Shown: in pieces, positions 16,648-25,339 of the stretch
Layout of the letters: the number at the start of each line of letters is the position of its first letter
Position numbering within the stretch: position 1 is the first letter of the stretch
NCBI GenBank assembly: GCA_023382335.1
Contig: JAMCPM010000006.1
Span: 196,372 to 260,371, forward strand
Length of the DNA: 64,000 nt
Origin: Actinomycetota bacterium
GTDB taxonomy: Bacteria; Actinomycetota; Thermoleophilia; BMS3ABIN01
Direction of reading: 5' to 3'
The notes under the pieces: model-generated
What the model was told of the DNA's origin: nothing
The model's input: only the letters and a program-made list of their open reading frames with translations
Databases searched by the model: none
Made by a program: the position numbers and the translations under genes

Positions 16648-17984
16648 AGGCTTCCGCAGACAACGGCGGAATCGGCGTCGGCCGCGAAGATGGGGGCAGC
16701 GGAGCGGGCCGCGACGAAGGCCGCAGCGGTGCAGGCCGCATCGCCTGCATCCTTGTCAACTACAGGTCCCCATGGGAGATGCTTGAGCGCTGCCTGGAGT
16801 CATTGGATGCGGGCGTCGGCAGTGACATGGCAGGCGGTAGTGACATCGCTGGCAGAAGTGACAAGGCCAACGGTAGTGGCTGTCGCATCATCCTGGTGGA
16901 CAACGGTTCGAATGACGGCGTCACCGCCCGCGTCCGTGACGAGTTTCCCCGGGTCGAGGTCATCGAGCTCGGCCGCAACGACGGCTTCGCAGCCGCGGTG
17001 AACAGGGGCCTCGAGAAGATCGCCGAGCCTTACGTCTTGATGCTCAACACTGACGCCGTGCTCACGCCGGGCGCTCTCGAGACGATGGCCGCTGCCCTGG
17101 ACTCGGCTGATGATGATTGCGCCGGCGTGGCTCCCAAGATGATGTCTAGTGCGCATGAGGGCATCATCGACGCCGTCGGCACCGTCATGCCAAGAAACGG
17201 CGCCGGGTTCAACCGTGGCATAGGCCAGTGCGATCTGGGGCAGTACGATGGCAGCGATGAAGTCGCCGGGGTCTGCTTCGGCGCGGCGCTGCTGCGGCGC
17301 CGCCTTTTCGAGCCGGAGGCCGTCGGCCGCCTTTACGAGGGTTACTTCCTTTATTTCGAGGATTCTGACTGGTGCATGCGTGCCGCCAGCCAGGGATACC
17401 GTTTCCTCACCGTTCCCGATTCAGTGGTGCTGCACCTGCACTCAGGCGTCGCCCGCAACGAGTCGCTTGATTTCAAATACCAGCTCATCGAGTTGAACAC
17501 GCTCAAGCTGGTCGTGCGAACCTTCGAGAGCCGCGTGCAGCTCATCGAGGCCGTGGCCGCCCGCTGCGCCCGCCTGCTGGCCCGCACCTTCATCCGCAGG
17601 CGCTTCATAAGAGCAAATATTTACACTCTGTCAACCTTCGCGCGACAGCTACCCGGATTGCTTCGGGAGCGGCGGCAGTTGCGGCAGCGAAGGATCGTTT
17701 CCGATGACAGGGTCTTCGAACTTGGTGCAGGGGAAGCTGCGTATTTCGACACGGTGGAATACCGGCCTGACCGTTGCCTTGATTCCCTGATTGCCACGTA
17801 TCTGCGGCTGCTCAAAGAGAGAGGCGACCCGGAGACAGGCAGGCGCCTGGCGCTGCTCTACCGTCTGCAGCTGCAGGAGGCCCGCGGGCTTAAACCCGGG
17901 CTTCCCCGCGACGGCAAGAATCTATTCGAGGGAGAGCCGGCCTGCGTCAAGGAGCTTCTGGACCTCGCCGCCGCAAACGGGTAG
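16644..17984 (+). CDS. glycosyltransferase family 2 with apparent non-standard (ATA) start
   Basis: About 446 residues. The GT2 core begins GRIACILVNYRSPWEMLERC and has VDNGSNDGVTAR, GFAAAVNRGLEKI, MLNTDAVLTPGA and YFEDSDWCMRAASQGYR, followed by an Arg-rich C-terminal region. No ATG, GTG or TTG occurs in frame between the long overlap with the previous gene and Met 16779, which is already inside the catalytic domain. ATA 16644 lies five bases after AGGAGG and overlaps the preceding TAG stop (ATAG), so I take it as the start. CTG 16620 is an alternative. Two low-complexity Gly/Ser/Asp tracts (near 16675-16740 and 16815-16880) flank the first strand. Confidence 0.75.
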   Translation: MEASADNGGIGVGREDGGSGAGRDEGRSGAGRIACILVNYRSPWEMLERCLESLDAGVGSDMAGGSDIAGRSDKANGSGCRIILVDNGSNDGVTARVRDEFPRVEVIELGRNDGFAAAVNRGLEKIAEPYVLMLNTDAVLTPGALETMAAALDSADDDCAGVAPKMMSSAHEGIIDAVGTVMPRNGAGFNRGIGQCDLGQYDGSDEVAGVCFGAALLRRRLFEPEAVGRLYEGYFLYFEDSDWCMRAASQGYRFLTVPDSVVLHLHSGVARNESLDFKYQLIELNTLKLVVRTFESRVQLIEAVAARCARLLARTFIRRRFIRANIYTLSTFARQLPGLLRERRQLRQRRIVSDDRVFELGAGEAAYFDTVEYRPDRCLDSLIATYLRLLKERGDPETGRRLALLYRLQLQEARGLKPGLPRDGKNLFEGEPACVKELLDLAAANG

Positions 17985-17993
17985 CAAGCGGGC

Positions 17994-18704
17994 CTAATCC
18001 TTTTTGCCGCCGCCGGCTGCCACTTCCCATAGCAGCCAGCCGAAGCTTCCCGCTCCGATGACAAAGAGGGCCTCGAAGAACACAGCGCTCGAGAGCGGCT
18101 CCGGGCGGAAAGGAACGATCTTGGCCAGCAGCCCGGCGATGCCCGTGTTGTGATAGAGCACGAAGTACAGCTCACCCCTGTTCGGCTCTCCGTTTTCGAA
18201 CAGCGTGCCCTTGATATAGGTGATGCCCTTGTAATCGTTGGTCGCCGTTCCCATGACCCAGATGCTCTTGTCCTCGGGGTTGTCGCTGGTAAGCCTGATG
18301 GCGTAGACCGCGCCGCTGGTCACCGGCAGCGGATCGAACTCGAAGCGGTGCCCGCCCATGTAATCAAACGAGCCGATATCAAGGGTGACTTCCCGCAGGA
18401 CGTCTCCCAGCACCGGCGAACCCTCGGGGTCGGTGCCCTTGTACTCACGGATCTCAAAGCGCATGCTCCCCTGGCTCTTGGGGTCCATCTTGTCGAGGAT
18501 CAGCTCGATGCGCGAGATGCTGTCGGCCTCAGCCGTGAAAGTCTGGACGTACTCGTGGTTGGCGTTCAGGGTAGCGGCGGCGTCACCGGCCGCCGGCTGG
18601 ATCTCGTCGAGATAGGGGAAGCTCGCGGTGAACAGCCACAGCGCCGCGATCATCATCACCGCGAGAGCGGCGATGGTATGGGGCCAGTAACGGTAGCCGC
18701 GCAT
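17994..18704 (-). CDS. membrane-anchored extracytoplasmic protein, unknown function
   Basis: About 236 residues from ATG 18704 (MRGYRYWPHT). One hydrophobic helix follows the start (IAALAVMMIAALWLFTASF). An extracytoplasmic region of about 160 residues comes next, with a beta-sandwich look (FEIREYKGTDPEG, GHRFEFDPLPVTSGAVYAIR). A second helix lies near the C-terminus (VFFEALFVIGAGSFGWLLWE). I do not recognise the family. It is the last gene of the leftward glycan operon and directly follows the GT-C-like protein, so it may partner that enzyme. The bases in front of its start carry a duplicated copy of the first codons. The longer open frame to 18935 overlaps the upstream gene and is not protein-like. 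Confidence 0.65.
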   Translation of the reverse strand: MRGYRYWPHTIAALAVMMIAALWLFTASFPYLDEIQPAAGDAAATLNANHEYVQTFTAEADSISRIELILDKMDPKSQGSMRFEIREYKGTDPEGSPVLGDVLREVTLDIGSFDYMGGHRFEFDPLPVTSGAVYAIRLTSDNPEDKSIWVMGTATNDYKGITYIKGTLFENGEPNRGELYFVLYHNTGIAGLLAKIVPFRPEPLSSAVFFEALFVIGAGSFGWLLWEVAAGGGKKD

Positions 18705-18738
18705 CAGATATTCCCCGAAGTGTTTTTGTAGCCGCGCA

Positions 18739-20064
18739 TCAGGTGACCCTCGGCAGGAATTCCACCAGCAGCGACCAGGTGAAGAGCAGGCCGGCGACGC
18801 TGACGACCACTGCCGTCGCCCGCGGCCGCCATGCGGGCGGCATCCAGCCCACAAGGCCCGTGAGCAGCAGCGCCCAGAACGGGAAGACAGCCGGGAACAG
18901 ATAACGCCCCTGGGACCCTCCCACCGTGATCTCAAAGTAGCTCACCGCGACCAGGAAGACCATGAATGTGCCGGCCATGAGCGCCGCGACCCAGGTCTTC
19001 ATTATCTGCCAGGCGGGCTTCCACCAGCCGATCGCCGTGGCGGCGGCAAAACCGGCAAGCGCCAGCTGCAGGATCCTCCGGAACCAGTAAAGTTCGGCGA
19101 TCGGCAACGGAATGCTCAGCCAGGAAAAATTCCCGAGGAAACTGGAGATCAGCTCAGCCCTGAAACTCGTCCTAAGCCAGAGGGTCCAGAGGTTGGCCGC
19201 GTGATATCGTTCTGTCTTCTCATACGGCTGCGCGGCGCCGAGCTCGATGTAATTCCTGACGTAGAACCAGCCGCAGATGAGCAGCGAGATCCCCGCCGCC
19301 GCCGCCATTACCTTGAGCAGGTGCAGGCGGCGCCCCTTTTGCGTGTAAAGCATGACAGCGAAAACCGCAGCGCCGATCGGATATGCCATCATAAATGAGC
19401 TTTTTGTCAACATCCCCAGACCGACAGTGGCGCCGATGAAGATGCCGCGCCTGTAACTGCAGTCTCCCTTGGCGAAAACGGCCAGATGATAGAGCAGCCA
19501 GGTGAATAGCAACGCCAGCAACGAATCCTGCACGACGGACGAAGATATAAAACCGAGCTGGGGGTGGAAGATGAGCAGCAGCGGCACACCGATCTGCATA
19601 TAGGTCTTGCCCGGGAAGATCTCGCGGGCCAGCCGGTAAGCGGCCCAGACCAGCAGCACCGAGAAGATGGAAGTAAACAGCATGACCGAGTAGAGCTGCG
19701 TCTCCATCGAGCCGCCGCTGGCTGCCCAGTAGGCCGGCAGCATCAGTGTGTAATAGAGCGGCGGATGGCCGCTGGCGTTGTTGACCTGGGGGGTGACCAG
19801 GTCCATGTGCGTTTCGTAGAGGCCGAAAACCCCGTAGAGATTGGTGCGCTCGAGCGACTGGAGCACATCCGGGTAGTGATCGAGCCTGCCGCTGACAGGC
19901 ACCGTATGCTCGCGGCTCAGGAATTCGATGTAGCCGAAATGCAGATACGAGTCGGGCGATCTCCAGGGCGGCGTCGCCGCAACCCAGAGTACGGATTTGG
20001 CGGCCGCAAGGATCAGCAGCGCTACCAGGATCCTGTTGCCTGAAAGCCAGCGGCGCAGCCTCAT
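18739..20064 (-). CDS. multi-pass membrane protein, GT-C/DUF2142-like glycosyltransferase
   Basis: A 441-residue protein with roughly ten membrane helices. The first large extracytoplasmic loop starts TPPWRSPDSYLHFGYIEFLS and later has NASGHPPLYYTLMLPAYW. This is the arrangement of lipid-phosphate-sugar-dependent GT-C enzymes and DUF2142 proteins, where acidic residues in loop 1 are catalytic. It would use the polyprenyl-phosphate sugar likely produced by the DPM1-type enzyme at 14084 to decorate a glycan outside the membrane. That link is my inference. It lies between a methyltransferase gene (12 bases upstream) and the unknown membrane protein. Confidence 0.78.
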   Translation of the reverse strand: MRLRRWLSGNRILVALLILAAAKSVLWVAATPPWRSPDSYLHFGYIEFLSREHTVPVSGRLDHYPDVLQSLERTNLYGVFGLYETHMDLVTPQVNNASGHPPLYYTLMLPAYWAASGGSMETQLYSVMLFTSIFSVLLVWAAYRLAREIFPGKTYMQIGVPLLLIFHPQLGFISSSVVQDSLLALLFTWLLYHLAVFAKGDCSYRRGIFIGATVGLGMLTKSSFMMAYPIGAAVFAVMLYTQKGRRLHLLKVMAAAAGISLLICGWFYVRNYIELGAAQPYEKTERYHAANLWTLWLRTSFRAELISSFLGNFSWLSIPLPIAELYWFRRILQLALAGFAAATAIGWWKPAWQIMKTWVAALMAGTFMVFLVAVSYFEITVGGSQGRYLFPAVFPFWALLLTGLVGWMPPAWRPRATAVVVSVAGLLFTWSLLVEFLPRVT

Positions 20065-20076
20065 CCGAACCAGCTG

Positions 20077-20985
20077 TCAGTCTGCCGCGGGCGCGGCCTC
20101 ATTGGAACCAGACTCAGGCGCAGCTGCAAACGGTTCAAGGATTGCCATGTCCTGGCCGTCGGTCACACCTTCCCTGCCACACCAGAAGCCTTTACCGATC
20201 GGCCGGACCAGCCTCATCCTTCCCCTCTCGAGCATCCGTTCAAAGGCCTCGGCATTGTAGCCGACGGCGCCTTCGGGATGCTCCTGGTCGTTGATGAAGC
20301 AGCCATTGCCGTAATCATGCTCAAACGTCAAAAAGGTTTCGGGATCTTTCTGTTTTTGCAGGCGGACCAGGTCCATCGTCTCCTCGTCGAGGATGAAGAA
20401 CGAGGCCATCACCTTGCCGCCGCCCCTGAGGACCCGGCCGAACTCGTGCAGATAATGGACGATGTCATCCTCGAACATATGTGTGAAGACGGAATGCAGG
20501 ATGATCCGGTCGATGGAGCCGTCTTCCACCGGCAGCCTGATCTCGGTCGTCTTCAGACTGCCCGCCGAATTGTGGATCTGGCTCTGGATGTCCAGATAGT
20601 GGAATTTGAAATTGGGGTGCCTGCGGGAGATATTATCCTGGCACCACTCGATGCTGGGCCTGATGATATCGATGCCCGTATAGCTGCCGGCGGCATCGAG
20701 AAAGTCGGCCAGCTGAATGGCGTCACGGCCGACGCCGCAGCCGATCTCCAGCACGTCGCTGCCCGGTTCGATGGGGCAGTATTGGCGAAGCTGCTCCTGG
20801 TGGCCCAATGAGATATCATCCCAGGTGTCAACACCGCCTCCAGTGAGGTTGATCAGCTCCCTGGGGATCAGATACCCCTTGTAGTTGAACATGTCCGCGC
20901 CAGTGTCGCCGGCATTGCCGCCTCTCGCGGAACTTTCAGCGCCGCCGGCATATTTCTGCTTCCTCAGCTTATCCATCAGCCACAT
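20077..20985 (-). CDS. class I SAM-dependent methyltransferase
   Basis: A 302-residue methyltransferase. The SAM site is VLEIGCGVGRDAIQLADF, then YTGIDIIRPSIEWC. The post-I region is DRIILHSVFTHMFEDDIVHY and the motif V region is LRGGGKVMASFFILDEE. The C-terminal part contains HPEGAVGYNAEAFERML, a pattern often seen in sugar O-methyltransferases of glycan loci. The N-terminal 40 residues are basic and poorly conserved in look. Its first 17 bases overlap the end of the upstream glycosyltransferase gene, which indicates coupling. The substrate is unknown. Confidence 0.87.
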   Translation of the reverse strand: MWLMDKLRKQKYAGGAESSARGGNAGDTGADMFNYKGYLIPRELINLTGGGVDTWDDISLGHQEQLRQYCPIEPGSDVLEIGCGVGRDAIQLADFLDAAGSYTGIDIIRPSIEWCQDNISRRHPNFKFHYLDIQSQIHNSAGSLKTTEIRLPVEDGSIDRIILHSVFTHMFEDDIVHYLHEFGRVLRGGGKVMASFFILDEETMDLVRLQKQKDPETFLTFEHDYGNGCFINDQEHPEGAVGYNAEAFERMLERGRMRLVRPIGKGFWCGREGVTDGQDMAILEPFAAAPESGSNEAAPAAD

Positions 20986-22291
20986 GGCAACCGTCCTTTG
21001 AAGTTTCCTCTTCGAGGATTTTGTTCCCGGCGATAAACTCGGTCACGTGTTTGAGGTTGCTGCTCCAGTCGCCGCGGCCGTCGGAAACAAAGAGTCTGGC
21101 GTTGGCGTCGATCTCGTCCTGATCTTCGAGCTTGTCGAGCGCCCTCCGGATGCAGTCCGCAATTTCCTCGACACCAGGTGCCGAGGTGACGAAATTACCG
21201 TTGACCCTGGAGAGATCCTTGTTGAACATGTTGTTGCTGACGACCACCATACCGGATGCGGCCATTTCCAGGGGAATGTAGCTTGGATGAGGCGAACTCA
21301 TCAGCGATATGCCGACATCGCTCGACCTCGCCAGCGCCGCCCATTCCTCCAGCGACATCTTCCCGCGCGACACAACCTCGTATCCGTCCACGGAGAAATC
21401 GGCGTGCTTTTCCCCCACCGAGATGATGCGGCCGATTTTTTCCCGGTAGGTGGGATTGACCCTGAAGAAATGCTGAAGGCTCATGCAGGCGACGTCAAAG
21501 AGATTCCGGGGAACGCTCGGGCGGCCGTAGATAAGAAGCGTCGCCTTGCCGGTCGCGGCATAATCACGCGATTCCCCGGGGCGGTACAGTTCAGTGTTGA
21601 TGGCGGGCTCGAAAAACACCGCCTCACTGCCGTGCAGATGGCCACGATCCCGGAAAAAATCATAGAGGATCGAGGTGTTGATGATCTTTGAATAATTGAG
21701 TTTGTAGGTCTCCAGCGCCAGCAGATACTGATGGGACCACGGATAAAAACTCGGCTCAAAATCCTGAACCAGGTAGAAAACCTTGTGCGTCAATTCCAGC
21801 CGCTTGAGGGCGTAAGCGGTCCACCAGGCGGTGGCGATGAAGATCTCGTCATCCTCCACCTCGCAATAACCGCCGCCCGGACGCGCCCACGATTCGATCC
21901 CGGTCAGCTCCGCCGGCGAGATGAAATCGAGGCTCTGGAGAGCCTCGGGGTTATAGGGGGTATTGTTGCAGACGATCCGGGCGCGGAAATCATGCGCCCT
22001 GGCAGCTTCCCAGAATACTTTCAGCGCCGTCCAGGAGCCGGCGAAGAGGTGCTGGCGCTCGACCGAGGGTATGACCAGGGTCAACCGGCGGCGGCCTGCA
22101 GCATTTTCCACCCGTCTGATGGGAAGAGCGGCGGCCTCCGGTGGCAGAGAGCAACCGATCGGCGCCGGCTCGTCGCCGGCCTGGCCCTGCGCGATTCTCT
22201 GGGCGGCGCGGCGCAGCGTTTTTTTGGCGCCGTTGGCCCGGTAATAATCGAAGACCCTGCCCGCGAGTTTTATCTGATTGTCCGGCATCAT
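20969..22291 (-). CDS. GT-B glycosyltransferase resembling the rhamnosyltransferase WsaF
   Basis: A 440-residue enzyme. The N-terminal half has RRLTLVIPSVERQHLFAGSW and FIATAWWTAYALKRL, then KVFYLVQDFEPSFYPWSHQY. The donor-binding half has TLLIYGRPSVPRNLFDVACM, SRGKMSLEEWAALARSSDVG and SPHPSYIPLEMAASGMVVVS. This matches my memory of WsaF, the beta-1,2-rhamnosyltransferase of S-layer glycan synthesis in Geobacillus, and of related transferases in ABC-exported polysaccharide loci. It sits directly before a tandem GT2 protein and the Wzm/Wzt pair, the same company as WsaF. The sugar specificity remains an inference. Confidence 0.82.
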   Translation of the reverse strand: MMPDNQIKLAGRVFDYYRANGAKKTLRRAAQRIAQGQAGDEPAPIGCSLPPEAAALPIRRVENAAGRRRLTLVIPSVERQHLFAGSWTALKVFWEAARAHDFRARIVCNNTPYNPEALQSLDFISPAELTGIESWARPGGGYCEVEDDEIFIATAWWTAYALKRLELTHKVFYLVQDFEPSFYPWSHQYLLALETYKLNYSKIINTSILYDFFRDRGHLHGSEAVFFEPAINTELYRPGESRDYAATGKATLLIYGRPSVPRNLFDVACMSLQHFFRVNPTYREKIGRIISVGEKHADFSVDGYEVVSRGKMSLEEWAALARSSDVGISLMSSPHPSYIPLEMAASGMVVVSNNMFNKDLSRVNGNFVTSAPGVEEIADCIRRALDKLEDQDEIDANARLFVSDGRGDWSSNLKHVTEFIAGNKILEEETSKDGCHVADG

Positions 22292-22297
22292 CGAATC

Positions 22298-24055
22298 CTA
22301 GCTGTATTCACCGCTGGTCGTTTCCAGGGTGAGAGCCTTATTGTAATAGGGATCGCCTGCCTCCAGGAAGGGGGCGTAGTAACGCCTGGAACATTCCACG
22401 TCTTTTTCGTGGACCCATTCCTGCCTGGTCTGCGACTCAAAATGATAAAGCTTTACGAACGGCAGGTAAACGTTGCGCAGTCCGGCCAGGTGCAGCCGCA
22501 GCCCCAGCTCGACGTCGCTGCCGCAGACGATAAACTCCTCATTGAAGCGGCCGACCGACTCAAATTTCTTTCTCTCGACCATCATACAGGCGGCGGTCAC
22601 GGCCAGGTAATCCCTCGACCAGGTGTCCTTGCCGAAGGACGTGAAAGTGTTTTCGGTTCCGCCGGTGAAGATGTGATCAGCGAAGCCGCCGATGCCGACG
22701 ATAACGCCCGCATGCTGGATCGTTCCCTCCTCGAAAAGAAGCTTGGGACCGACGGCGCCGATGTCTTTCCTCTGGGCGTAACCCAGCATGTCCTCGATCC
22801 ACGACGGCGTGATCACTTCAGTGTCATTGTTTAAAAATAGCAGGAACTCGCCCTCGGCCTGCTCCGCCGCCCAGTTGTTGATTGCGGAGAAGTTGAAGTC
22901 GACATCGTGCCGCAAGACCCTGATCCTGGGATCACCTTCCTTCTCCAGGGAATCGAGATATTCGAAGGTCTCGCTGTTCTCGCAATTATTGGCGACGAGA
23001 ACGATCTCGTAATTATCATACGTGGTCAAACGCCGGATGCTATGCAGGCAGTTCCTCAGCAGACCCACCTTGTCCCGGAACGGCAGGATGATCGAGACCC
23101 GGGGTTCCCCCTGCGCCGCGAACCTGACGTGATACTCGGTCGGGTTCTCGCCGGCGTAAGCCCGGGCCGGCCAGCCCCTCCCGGCCAGGTAATCGTTAAG
23201 CGCCCTGACGCCGGCGTCGGTGCAGTAATCCTTGGCGAGGATGTTGCCCGCCGTCGAGGCCGGGGTGCTGCGCCAGTGGTACAGTATCGCCGGGATGTGG
23301 AAGATGTTTTCAGACACCGCGGTTATCCTCAGAAAGAGATCGAAATCCTGCGAGCCCTCGTAGCCTTCCCGGAACCAGCCAACCTGATCGCCTGTCTTCT
23401 TCCTGATCACGCAGAGATGATTGATGTAGTTGACCGACATCAGGAGCTCGGGCGACCAGTCCGGCTTGAACAGCGGTTCGGACCTTCTGCCCTTGACGTC
23501 GATCTTGTCCTGATCGCTGTAGATCAGGTCCGCCTCGGGATGCTCGTTCAACAGCTTTACGGTCTCGAACAGCGCCACCGGCGCCAGCTCGTCGTCGTGA
23601 TCGAGAATGGCGACGTATTCCCCGGTTGCCATCGAGATCGCCTCGTTGGACGCCAGCGAGATGTGCCGGTTTAGGGTCCCGAAGGCCGTCTTGACGCGGG
23701 CGTCGCCGAGGTTTTGCCATTTCTGCAGGCATTCGATGGTGGCTCCATCCGTGGAAGCGTCGTCATAAAGGCAGAGCTCCCAGTTTTCGTAATACTGGTC
23801 AAGCACGGACTGGATGCAGGCGTCCAGGAACTTCGGGTCGGTGTTGTAAACGGGCACGATGACCGAGATCAGGGGCCGGAGCTCCATGTGGCCGGTCAGC
23901 GACCTGATTTTCTCACGGTCCCAGTCCTCATGCCGCCGGATCCATTTCCGGAATGCGGCTTCTTTCTCGCCGCCGAACAGAAGCCGCTGCCATCCCCGCC
24001 GCAACAGACTGCTGAACCCCTCGTTCCGGATGATATAGAGAATGCGATTTATCAT
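22298..24055 (-). CDS. bifunctional glycosyltransferase with two GT2 domains
   Basis: About 585 residues holding two GT-A domains. The first (about 55-290) has ISVIVPVYNTDPKFLDACIQ, DDASTDGAT and LDHDDELAP. The second (about 320-560) has VSIILPFRDKVGLLRNCLHS, NNCENSET and LNNDTEVITPSW, and ends near SDVELGLRLHLAGLRNVYLP. Tandem GT2 proteins of this type often build a repeating disaccharide before ABC export, as WsaE does. I chose ATG 24055 (MINRILYIIRNEGFSSLL). The frame is open to a GTG at 24097, and neither start has a good ribosome site. It lies between wzt and the WsaF-like gene. Confidence 0.88.
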   Translation of the reverse strand: MINRILYIIRNEGFSSLLRRGWQRLLFGGEKEAAFRKWIRRHEDWDREKIRSLTGHMELRPLISVIVPVYNTDPKFLDACIQSVLDQYYENWELCLYDDASTDGATIECLQKWQNLGDARVKTAFGTLNRHISLASNEAISMATGEYVAILDHDDELAPVALFETVKLLNEHPEADLIYSDQDKIDVKGRRSEPLFKPDWSPELLMSVNYINHLCVIRKKTGDQVGWFREGYEGSQDFDLFLRITAVSENIFHIPAILYHWRSTPASTAGNILAKDYCTDAGVRALNDYLAGRGWPARAYAGENPTEYHVRFAAQGEPRVSIILPFRDKVGLLRNCLHSIRRLTTYDNYEIVLVANNCENSETFEYLDSLEKEGDPRIRVLRHDVDFNFSAINNWAAEQAEGEFLLFLNNDTEVITPSWIEDMLGYAQRKDIGAVGPKLLFEEGTIQHAGVIVGIGGFADHIFTGGTENTFTSFGKDTWSRDYLAVTAACMMVERKKFESVGRFNEEFIVCGSDVELGLRLHLAGLRNVYLPFVKLYHFESQTRQEWVHEKDVECSRRYYAPFLEAGDPYYNKALTLETTSGEYS

Positions 24056-24121
24056 GCGATTATTGGTGGAATTCCCCGGGCGGTTCGGCGACCGCACCGG
24101 TCGCAGTCGCGGCGGGGCCGC

Positions 24122-25339
24122 CTATCGCCTCCAGCCGGTATCGAGCTTGACAACCCCGTACTGGTTGGCTTCCGCGGACTTTATCCTGAAGACGTATTTC
24201 TGCTCCTGGAAGGAATACGGTATAACCAGGTTCCAGTCGAAAAGCGCCACTGTAAGATTGAAGGTTCCGGTGAAAAAGGGCGCTTTTCTGATGATGAAAT
24301 CCACGTATCCTTCGCCCTGTATCTCCGGTATGTCAAAGCTTGAAGTCCTGGTATTGGGGCCGGAAATATGGATGTTGTCCTGGGTGTGGATCGCCACCCC
24401 GAAAACCGGCTTCTCAATCGTCTGCCTGGAGAAATAATGGATCCGGGCTATTATATCCTCTCCGGTGCCGAATACGCTTCTTTCCTGCCCTTTTTCATCC
24501 AGGAATTCCACGTTGGTGATGGCGACGTCCCTCTTGCGGTCGATGCCGTCGACGGCGCCGTCTTTCTTGGCTTCTGCGATCCTTTTTTCCTCGTCGCTCA
24601 TGTTCTGGAGGATGTACTCGTTGCCGATCTCCTCGGGATCCCCCATCTTGACGATCTTCCCGTTCCGCAGCAGCATGGCCCGGTCGCAATACCTCTGGAC
24701 CACGGAGATGTCGTGGGTGACCAGGATTACCGTCTTGCCTTCCTCCCGGTAGTTATTGAATTCCTCCAGGCACTTGCTCTGGAAGTTGCTGTCGCCGACG
24801 GCCAAGACCTCGTCCATCAGCAATATCTCCGCGTGGGCATAAATGGCCAGGGCGAAGGCCAGCCGCACCTGCATGCCCGACGAGAAATTCTTGAACTTCA
24901 TGTCGATAAAATCCGCCAGCTCCGAAAATTCTACTATTCTGTCAAACTTCTCCTCGATCGCCTTTCTGGTCAGACCCAGTATCGAGCCGCCGAGAAATAT
25001 GTTTTCCCTGGCGGTGAGCTCGGGATTGAAACCAACCCCCAGCTCAAGGAAGGGAGAGATGCGGCCGTCGATCTTGACCCTGCCGCCGGTGGGGACATAA
25101 ATGCCGGCGATTATCTTCAGCAGCGTACTCTTGCCGCATCCATTGCGGCCGATGATGCCAAAAAATTCTCCCTTCCTGACCTCGAAGCTGACATCATCGA
25201 GGGCCTGGAATTCGGTGTAGCTTTTCTGGTCGAAGAGGTGGAGCGCCGCCGCTTTCAAAGTTGCGTGCTTTTCATGGGGAATCCGGAAACGCTTGGACAG
25301 GTTGTCGACCCTGATGGCGATGTCCCCTTCCCTGGCCAT
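24122..25339 (-). CDS. wzt: polysaccharide ABC exporter, ATP-binding subunit with Wzt C-terminal domain
   Basis: A 405-residue ATPase that drives export of a finished polysaccharide across the membrane. The ABC domain (1-240) has Walker A GRNGCGKST, the TARENIFLGG segment typical of the O-antigen/teichoic-acid subfamily, the signature FSSGM and Walker B ILLMDEVLAVGD. Residues about 265-405 form the Wzt C-terminal beta-sandwich, which in E. coli O8/O9a binds the modified non-reducing end of the glycan. Its presence implies that a chain cap is recognised before export. The start overlaps the wzm stop (TGATG). Confidence 0.93.
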   Translation of the reverse strand: MAREGDIAIRVDNLSKRFRIPHEKHATLKAAALHLFDQKSYTEFQALDDVSFEVRKGEFFGIIGRNGCGKSTLLKIIAGIYVPTGGRVKIDGRISPFLELGVGFNPELTARENIFLGGSILGLTRKAIEEKFDRIVEFSELADFIDMKFKNFSSGMQVRLAFALAIYAHAEILLMDEVLAVGDSNFQSKCLEEFNNYREEGKTVILVTHDISVVQRYCDRAMLLRNGKIVKMGDPEEIGNEYILQNMSDEEKRIAEAKKDGAVDGIDRKRDVAITNVEFLDEKGQERSVFGTGEDIIARIHYFSRQTIEKPVFGVAIHTQDNIHISGPNTRTSSFDIPEIQGEGYVDFIIRKAPFFTGTFNLTVALFDWNLVIPYSFQEQKYVFRIKSAEANQYGVVKLDTGWRR

